Assembly (NCBI RefSeq): GCF_021134715.1
Contig: NC_060021.1
Span: 9,146,501-9,210,500, forward strand
Source: Daphnia pulex
Lineage: Eukaryota > Arthropoda > Branchiopoda > Diplostraca > Daphniidae
DNA length: 64,000 nucleotides
Direction of reading: 5' to 3'
Shown: in pieces, positions 56,480 to 64,000 of the stretch
How the letters are laid out: each line of letters starts with the position of its first letter
Numbering within the stretch: the stretch's first letter is position 1
Translations under genes and position numbers: made by a program
Notes under the pieces: model-generated
What the model was told of the DNA's origin: nothing
What the model saw: only the letters and a program-made list of their open reading frames with translations
The model's database searches: none

Positions 56480-59400
56480 TAAAAATATATGGGTGAGGAA
56501 ATTTCAGGAAGGAGTGCTGTTTCAGTTATTAACAGGTTGCAACATGTCTTAGTTGATAAGAAATCTCAAGGTTGCTAATATCACATACAACATGGATATA
56601 ATTTTGAACAACCAGAACTGAACTAGCACATTCACTTAATAATATCAACATCAGCTTCTTCAGGATAACACCAGCAACCCAACTTCAGGATCAGCTACTT
56701 CCAAGACTCCAGCATAATTCAGGATAGCAACAGCTTGAACAGGATTGAGACTGCAAAGCGACTGCACATTTACGCCGAGACCTATGAGAAGAAACAGGGA
56801 TATTATACTAGTTGAGACAGAAAAACCATGAATTTCTCTTTTAACTCCATCTTAATAAAATAGACAAAAGGTCTTCCTATAAAGCAGAGTACCATAACTA
56901 ATTTCCTTCGTCAGTTTGGAATTGACCTTTCAACGGAACACAACATTTCAATAAAAACCACTTCTCAGGTCACAAATAATATCTCAGTCAAATTACCATT
57001 TCATTTTCTTGCAGCCTTGCTTAGTCTTTACTTCTCCACTCCTTGTTACAAAAACAGCATAGACTCCATTCAGCATATTGTTGATCACATTGTCACCAAA
57101 TCTTGTTGAGAAGAAAGAAAATCATTAATTAAAAATTAAGCCTGCACCAGCTATAAAAAAATGTAATGGAAAACAAGAAAAGTCGTATTAAGTTTAAATT
57201 AAAAATAAATCAAACCCGAGCAGCAACAGATGTTTAAAATCACAATAAAAGGTCATATCAGAAGTATTGTAAAAGAGAATAAAATGTTCTAGTTATATTA
57301 AAAAGAATATTACAATGAAGTAAAAGCTAGTTGAGCAAGCAGCTATCTATTCAGAAGAACTCTAAACCCATTATAATATTCTAATGAGACTTTGTGAAAC
57401 TTCCCCAGTAATAATCCAAAATCACAATCAAAATAAAATTACCATTTCAGAATGTCTTCATTGATGTTGCACTTCAGAATAACTCCAGCATTGTTGACTG
57501 CTACAATAAGCTACAGCTCTACACAATTCAAACCCCCTTTCACCAGCTGGCTCCAACAAAAACACCTACATGACACACAAAGCTTAGACTTTGCCATTTT
57601 CTCAAATTCATCAATAGATAAGAGAAGGGAATCACTGACCTGAACATGAACTGCACACCAAAGAGCAACATAATTAGCTCATACATCTAACTGACTATGG
57701 AAACCTACAGAACAAAAGAATATCAATGAACAGAATGACGTTAGATGTGAAAAGAATTCCAATGACAAAATTTACAAAAAAAAACAAGAATTGCAAGTTT
57801 AACTTCAGCCAAGAATTATAGAATGAATGATTCAACCACTTGGTAGTTAAGGCAATGAAAATAATTCAAACCAACACCAGACAGCATGCAGCACTTCCCC
57901 ACACCAGCACATGGTCATCATGCAACAGCTCACTACAACCTTCACCACTTGGCTGCAACAATTCCATGCGGACATTTGACTGCCATGAAAAAGCTCAATC
58001 TCACCAAGCCATTAATCTTACATGGAAAAAAAAAGCTTGATTACTATTTATAAAACAAGGTACTAACTACTAGGTAACAATTTTCAATTATCTACATAAT
58101 TCCTATTGCTTAACAACTCCAAACAGAGAAAAAAAATCTACTGGGAAAAGACTGTGACAAAGACAGAAACATATCACAGGCATGACAGATTGACAATATT
58201 CTATCACTGTTCTTCTTAATCTTCTTCAGCATTTAAACAAAGACATCTGTTTCATTTGTACATTCAGAAACCCTAATGAACTAAAATACCTTTTAAGATA
58301 TTTATGAAGAAGAATGTTGAAGTTGACCGCATTGATCACGAACAATGTAGAAATTATCTCAGGCTCAGTGGCATAAGATTGCGATGTTACCAACATCAGC
58401 CGCTTTATCCTTGGAAAAGACTTAAAGCCAACACGACTACTGATCAACTACAACAATTTTATCTTTTACGTTAAATTAAAATATTTAATTTCTCATTGTA
58501 TGCAATTCTGCTCAAGCACCTTTTTAACACATGTCTCCTGGAAAACCACTCCACACCAAACAGCCACAACAATACAGCTCAAACATCAAACTGACCATAG
58601 AAACCTAAATTTTCAAAATAAAACAAAAAATGCAAGTTTAACTTTATAATTATAAAATAAATGCTTCAAATACTGTTAGGCAATTATACACTTGAAATTT
58701 ACATGATTTAACTAGAGAAAATATAAAGATGGCCTAAGATCATCACATCATGATTTCATTTCAGCTTTTAAAGAGGAAATCTCAATTTCTTTTCTGTTTA
58801 GTAAAAAAAAGGTGACAAATAGACCATCTTATTAAGATCTTTTCATTAAAGCTGTCTTATTAATAAGCAGGATTGCCCTAGTAGTTGCTGTCATTTGAAT
58901 CGAGAACTTAATGTTTAGCTTCAGCTAATTCTTTACTGAAAACAAGCACTGGTAGCACACACTTAAAAAACTAAAGCAAAATACTAACCCTTGATTCATC
59001 TCATCAGTACTTACATTATTAGTATTTCATTCAGATTTCCTATTTCCATCACAATGTTGTCTTGAAATGTAGTAGAGACCCTCTTAGTTGGAGAACCTTC
59101 ATCAAACGGTAGAGATCACGTACACGCAACGCAATGAAGATGCTTTTAGACTCCACCAGGCTGTTAATAGAAAAATAAAACCCAATTAGTTTAAGAAACA
59201 AAGTCTTCAGATTTTAAAGTTAATCAAAATTATTGCTTATACTACTCTGAAGTACTATTCTGAATGTGACGAAACGTGCAAACTGAAAAAAGGACGAAAT
59301 TTTGGGGGAAATTAACAGCAGATCTCATGACCGTAGAAATTACCATTAAAGAACCATTAGAAATTAAACCATTAGATTTAAGAACTATTAACCATGCAAG

Positions 59401-60620
59401 TACAAGTTAAAAGTCATGATCCCCACAAGTTTACCACACAAAATTTTTAAATTTAATAACCTTAAAGAATAAAGGCAAGACATTTTTAAGATTAACATTG
59501 TCAAGAGAGAAAGTTGCCTGCAATGGCCAAGCTAAACCTTCTCGGACAGCATCTCCATTGAAAAAGACGATGTAAGAAAAGTCAGCAGATGATCATCCAT
59601 CTCAGGGCATCTCTCGACTGAATGACTGCAAAACCACTGCACACCAGACAACACCATTAACAGTTCAAACTGAACAAGGAAACCTACAAAACAAAACAAA
59701 TATTAATAAACCAATGATATTTTCAAATATTAAAAGAAAAACAAAGTAATTTTCTAATTGATAAAATTTCTTTTCATCTCTTAACAGGCTGACTTTTTTT
59801 CACAAGTTGTCTTATCTAGAAGCAGAACATACTTGTTGAATCTATTTTAAGAGTTAATTGTACAAACCTAATTAATTCAAAGCAAACACAAGTAGCACAC
59901 ATATATATACTTAAATTTAAGCAAATTGCTAACCCACTCAACACAAGCTGATTAATTTTCACCAAAAGCTCTTGTTGCTTACTTGCTTACTTGTCAAATC
60001 TATATCAAGAGTTTTATGTACAACCCGAGTTAATTCTAATCACTCACAGCCTCACATACATAGACTTAAATTTAAGCAAAATTCTAACCCTGTCTGTTGT
60101 GATTCATTACCAACTAACAAAAAACTTTTCACAAAAGCTGTCTTACATGGAAGCCTCAAGCCTGATACAAGACACCACTTGTTTTCAACATCAAGAAAAA
60201 ATGCTAAGTGATTGCCTTCTCAGTTTAGCTTGCAGTACTTGATTACCTTTTCAAATTTCTTCTTTTAATCTCATTTGTCTTACAATATAGTAGAGTTAGA
60301 GACCCTCTTCACTTCAGGACAAGGCAGCGATCACGTGCACGTAGTGCGATGAAGAAGCTCAGACTTCACCAATCACCAGGCTGTTAATAAAACAATACAA
60401 ACTCAATTAAGAAACAGTCTTTAACATGTAACCCGTAAATTAAACAAAAGGCACACACAAAATTTAAATTCAATAATCAATAACCTTAAAGAATAAAACA
60501 GGAATTACCATTTACGAAAAACGTCAGGAAAGAAAGTGCCCCGCCATGAGCCAAAGGCTAAGGTAACCTTCTCGGACAGCGTCTCGAATAAAAAGAAATA
60601 TTGAAATACAAATGGTATGT
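56480..60620 (-). ncRNA. Possible long non-coding transcript with repeated exon modules
   Basis: On the minus strand, related segments of about 60-100 bp recur, each preceded by a pyrimidine-AG acceptor-like site. Module X begins GTTTCC after TAG at 59683, 58604 and 57704, with a weaker copy at 56781; its core is TGGTGTGCAGTGGTTTTGCAG. Module Y begins CCTGGTG after TTAACAG at 60380 and 59160 and ends GAGGGTCTC. A third module shares CTGTCCGAGAAGGTT near 60575 and 59550. No long open frame exists. Spacing of the modules is roughly 0.9-1.2 kb. The pattern fits tandem duplication of exon plus intron units in a non-coding gene, or decay of a tandem repeat. Transcription is inferred. Confidence 0.3.
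59845..60090. repeat. Degenerate tandem duplication of about 150 bp
   Basis: Segments at about 59845-59935 and 59998-60090 share TCTAT..AAGAGTT, GTACAA, TTAATTC and CTTAAATTTAAGCAAA in the same order. This is a local duplication within the repeated-module region. Confidence 0.6.
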
Positions 60621-61215
60621 GTCGTGAATGTCGAAATTTGATGACCCCCACCCCTGCCCCTACTTCCCTCTAGATAGGCTGAATAGTTAAATCCCTAAAC
60701 ACACAGACATATTTAGCCACCTAGTGACAGCCCTTAGCATCCACGGAGGGCACGGACGAGTCGGATGAAAAATAAACTAAATATTCATCTCCGTGAAATA
60801 GATTTAGTAGAAAAATTAAAAAGTGAGCTTTGTTGGTGGAATAGTTATCGTCAGTTATCACCACAATGTTACCACACAACAACTGCCGATTTACTTTTAC
60901 AGAGGGATGTCAAAGTAGCTGAAACTGACTAAATTGACAGCTGAAAATGATCAAAGGCTTTGATTTTACATGTTTGAGAGAACTGGATTTCCAGTACAAT
61001 TGATATTGAAACATCGTCGACATTGCCAGCGGCACCTACTGTTAATAAAATAAAATCATGGACATCTGGTAGTAAAATACATAACTGAAACGTTTCCTAC
61101 ACTAACAAAGATTAAATTGTCCTGAAATCTCGTATTCTGTTGACTATTACAGCAGCTTAAAACGTCTAGAATTAATTTCACTTTAACAAATTCACACTTC
61201 ATTGCAGAACTATAA

Positions 61216-62012
61216 ATGTCCGACGAAATTAGGGAAGCAAGAAGACGACGTATATTGGAAAATTCAGAGAAACGACTTCAAAGGATTTTAGGTGTAAACA
61301 CTCATCTTAATGGTAAGACATCAATGTGCGATTATTATTCTTCTTTATGAAGTTAATTGTGTGAATTATTTTGGCTAAGAACCTGATGAACAACAAAAAG
61401 AATTTCTTGCCACTCCGGTGATTACTGCTGAACACCAAAAGGTAGCAACGGAACCATGTATCATTAAAAATTCCATCCTCAAAGAAGAAACTCACCTTAG
61501 GCAAAGATCTGGTGTGAATGAAACAGTGACAGGATCAACAAACCCACTACTGGGTGGAATTGAGAAAAATCTATTTGAAATGGATGGAGGCCCACTTCAA
61601 AATGGGAAGACAAACGAAGAACATCCAAAGAATAACACCCCTGGATTGTTAGTGTTTCTTGCTATAACTTCAATTACTCTACTCTTTACAGGTTTTGGAG
61701 TATTTTTGGGCCATGTAAGATGTCTGTAAAGGGAAAATTTTACCCACTCAGTTTTAACTATGATTTTTCGTGCAGAATGTCCTGATCCCATTTGGAATTT
61801 TTGAGACTTACATGTTTGTAGTCAGCAAGAGAGGAAATCAGCATCAGTCAAATAGTTTATTCAACACAGCTCTCATGTTGAGTGGACTTCCCCAACATCA
61901 GCTGTCTCAACTAACAAGAACTCTTAAGATTATTCAGACATTAATTCAAGATCTCTGTGTCTACTTGTTTGCTTGTTTTATATCTTTCAAGATTTATACT
62001 ATGATTAATTAA
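61216..62012 (+). CDS. CAMLG: CAMLG/GET2-like tail-anchored protein insertion factor
   Basis: CAML partners with WRB/GET1 to receive tail-anchored proteins from TRC40/GET3 at the ER. Exons 61216-61312, 61380-61714 and 61776-62012 encode 222 residues. The N-terminus has the cytosolic GET3-binding motif, a basic cluster followed by a helix (REARRRRILENSEKRLQRIL), matching RRRKLLMNSEQRINRIMG. A poorly conserved linker follows, then three hydrophobic segments (LLVFLAITSITLLFTGFGVF, VLIPFGIFETYMFVV, and the last near DLCVYLFACFISFKI). The block NTALMLSGLPQHQLSQL matches human LLLSGIPAEVINR. It is shorter than human (296), mainly in the linker. Confidence 0.88.
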
Positions 62013-62344
62013 ACTTAATTTTTGGGAAACTCTTTTAAATACCTCTTTCTTTATTTACAATATGTAATTATGGAATTAATAAGAGAAAAGAAAACCAACT
62101 AGGGTATATCTGCCTGTAAATTAATTTCTTGGGAAGAAGCATATTGTCCAACCAAAACCACAAATCATCCTTTTTTGGTACTTAAAAAATAGTTTTACAA
62201 GTAGTGCAACTAGGATTTTTAAATACTTGATGGAGATCAATAAATTTTTTTTTTATAGGTCCATTCCATTCCAAATCATTATTAAATGAGGTGATGTATG
62301 AATAAGGATTGATGGGCAATTTGAGTGTTTATGTGGATGTTTTC

Positions 62345-63340
62345 CTACTTTCCTTTCATTTGTTTTTTTAAAGGGGGTAACTTTTTCGAATTTTTCGATT
62401 CATCTGAAACAGGAATTGGTTGTGACTCACTCCTGACCAAGTTAGCCTTTCCTTGACGAATCATTTCTTCTTCCCATTCAGCTAACCTTTTTCGGTATTC
62501 TTTTTCGTCCTTTTCATACTTGAATTTATAAGGTGCTTTCTCTTCGGGAGTTAGATTATTCCACACTTTACTGATTTCTTTTAAGTGACCCTGTATATAG
62601 AAACCAAAATGCATTAGAAATGTAGAAAAAAAAGCTGGTTTGGCTATTATTCACTGTTCCAAAATATTTTGTCGAATCATCTGTCTTTTTCGAATAAACA
62701 TCCTTAACAAAAATTCCAAACATGCCAGTGGGACGAGTAGGCTTTCCTGTTTTTCTCAGTTCAAATTTTGATCTTATCTTCTTTAGAGATTCCATCCTAG
62801 TCTTTTTTGCAGCTTCCAACTGCACACGTTGAGCATCAGTTAATGTACTGTAATATTGCTGTAGAGCTTCTGGATGTGTCTTTATTTTTTCATGAAATTC
62901 ATTCATCATCTTGGTCTTTGTTTCTATGTCTACTAGTTTCCATGCTTCTGCAAGTTTATGAGCTATCTCTGGTTGAAAAAATATAGTGGATGTTTTTAGA
63001 TTAAGAATTTAAGGCAATTTAAGTAACGAAAAAAAGCAAACTACCTGTAAAAGTAGATCCAGGGTGCATTTTAGAAAACTCTGTAAATTTCTGTCCACAA
63101 AACTGCAGATATGGAGATGAAGGTTTCTTTGGTCTTTCAGGTAAGCCCAATTTTTCTTCAAGACTCAAACGCTTAACAGTAGCGTAGTTCATTGACCATA
63201 ATTGGCCACTTACTTTTGGCCTGTATAAATTAATTCAATAACTTACTATGAGTATTTGCCTTTTAGTACAATTTTAATTGAATTTACAAATATACGAACC
63301 CAAGGTTGGTTAAACTCCGCAACATTCGAATAGCAAACAT
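62345..63340 (-). CDS. TFAM: Mitochondrial transcription factor A (TFAM)
   Basis: It packages mitochondrial DNA and recruits the transcription machinery at promoters. Four exons, 63300-63340, 63045-63220, 62655-62968 and 62345-62590, encode 258 residues (human 246). A mitochondrial presequence (MFAIRMLRSLTNLGPKVSG) is followed by HMG box 1 (PKKPSSPYLQFCGQKFTEF, then IAHKLAEAWKLVDIETKTK), a basic linker (SLKKIRSKFELRKTGKP), HMG box 2 (TGMFGIFVKDVYSKK, HLKEISKVWNNLTPEEKAPY) and a Lys-rich tail (KKLPPLKKQMKGK) of the kind that contacts the mitochondrial RNA polymerase complex. It is convergent with CAMLG. Confidence 0.94.
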
Positions 63341-64000
63341 CCTATTATTACACTTTAAAAGGAAACGGATGGACCCAAGGAAACCTTTATGAAATTAAGA
63401 ATGTGTTAAGTTTTGAAACTGTCTGTGAAGATTTATTGGCTAACTTCTATAAGGGACTTATCGAATGCACTTAACGAATTATGTTTATTCTGTTTTTATT
63501 AGAAATTTATAATAACAACAAAATAAGTTTTAACAAAGTTTTGCGCCGTCTGCACAAAAATACAACGTCACAACTTACAATCCTCAAAAGAGAGAGGTTA
63601 AACAACAACCAAGAAATTAGCTGAAATTGAACTGCAAATTTCAATTCTATCTCTTGAAATTAGTGACACAGTCTAATCCATTTTTTTAACTAATAACTAT
63701 TGAAGTATAAATGTTTATAAATATATTTATAAGTTAAAATATATTTCAATTTTCAATGCAGACATTTTTCGGCCCAATTTTCGTTCGGTCGGGAGTGCGG
63801 CAAATTTACCGCGCTAGCGTAATATAATCCCAAAGAGCGGAAATTAAGGACAATCTTTCTTCTTTCTTAGACGTAGGAGGAAGGACAATCTTCTATCTTA
63901 GACGTAGGAGGTTGTATTGGAGATTGGACGTAGTGGATTGTAAAGAAAATGAAAAAAAACAAACAAACAAATCATGTGCCTGTAACTCAATGAACACATG
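63341..64000. other. Upstream region of TFAM
   Basis: No gene is supported to the right edge. It is AT-rich, with a short tandem repeat at 63846-63911. Confidence 0.5.
63846..63911. repeat. Short tandem duplication
   Basis: Two adjacent units of 35 and 31 bp share AAGGACAATCTT and TCTTAGACGTAGGAGG. A third partial echo (GGACGTAGTGG) follows. Confidence 0.8.

Noticed and set aside
63895-63922. A let-7-like string (GTAGGAGGTTGTAT) near the right edge
   Set aside because: It differs from the let-7 seed region by a key base, sits in a short tandem repeat, and no hairpin partner is visible.

Overview
The window is nuclear DNA from an arthropod, most likely a cladoceran crustacean of the Daphnia type. 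This rests on an AT-rich background, many 50-80 bp introns with GT-AG ends, dense head-to-head and tail-to-tail gene pairs, an arthropod-type domeless cytokine receptor, and a retained MDM2-type gene. The species is inferred from gene content and was not tested. All exon maps were read by eye from splice signals, reading phase and remembered family sequences.

Layout. 0.2-4.5 kb (minus): the 5' half of domeless (JAK/STAT receptor), running off the left edge and carrying two candidate interchangeable exons. 4.5-12.8 kb: mostly non-coding with simple repeats. 12.8-19 kb: a compact housekeeping cluster of TMEM42 (+), TIMM10 and a tiny membrane protein 29 bp upstream of it (-), UBE2F (-), VPS25 (+), TMEM231 (+) and an MDM2-like RING ligase (-). 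20.4 kb: initiator tRNA-Met (-). 21.3-24.3 kb: two tandem intronless dihydrofolate-reductase-like genes separated by a near-perfect foldback element. 25-26 kb: a TP53INP/DOR-type autophagy regulator (-). 27.8-29.5 kb: a RhoGEF+PH protein (+). 30.5-32.5 kb: hyccin (-). 33.3-36.9 kb: mitochondrial glycerol-3-phosphate dehydrogenase GPD2 (+), with a duplicated EF-hand exon. 37.8-39.3 kb: CHORDC1/morgana (-). 41.9-44.9 kb: an Sp1-4-type zinc-finger factor (+). 45.4-45.9 kb: SEC61B (-). 46.6-47.6 kb: a short RNase H1 (+). 51.2-54.7 kb: an open non-LTR retrotransposon of the R2-like, restriction-like-endonuclease type, bounded by identical 105-bp direct repeats. 56.5-60.6 kb: repeated exon-like modules on the minus strand, perhaps a long non-coding transcript. 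61.2-62 kb: CAMLG/GET2-like (+). 62.3-63.3 kb: TFAM (-).

How the genes relate. Most neighbours are unrelated housekeeping genes. Several act in mitochondria (TIMM10, GPD2, TFAM), two in ER membrane biogenesis (SEC61B, CAMLG), and two belong by family to the p53 network (MDM2-like and TP53INP-like, about 7 kb apart). The MDM2-like gene lacks a visible p53-binding domain but has a p53-type response element in its upstream region.

The strongest leads are the paired alternative exons in domeless and in GPD2, the diverged DHFR-like pair, the two-cistron TIMM10 locus, and the R2-like element with its very long flanking duplication.
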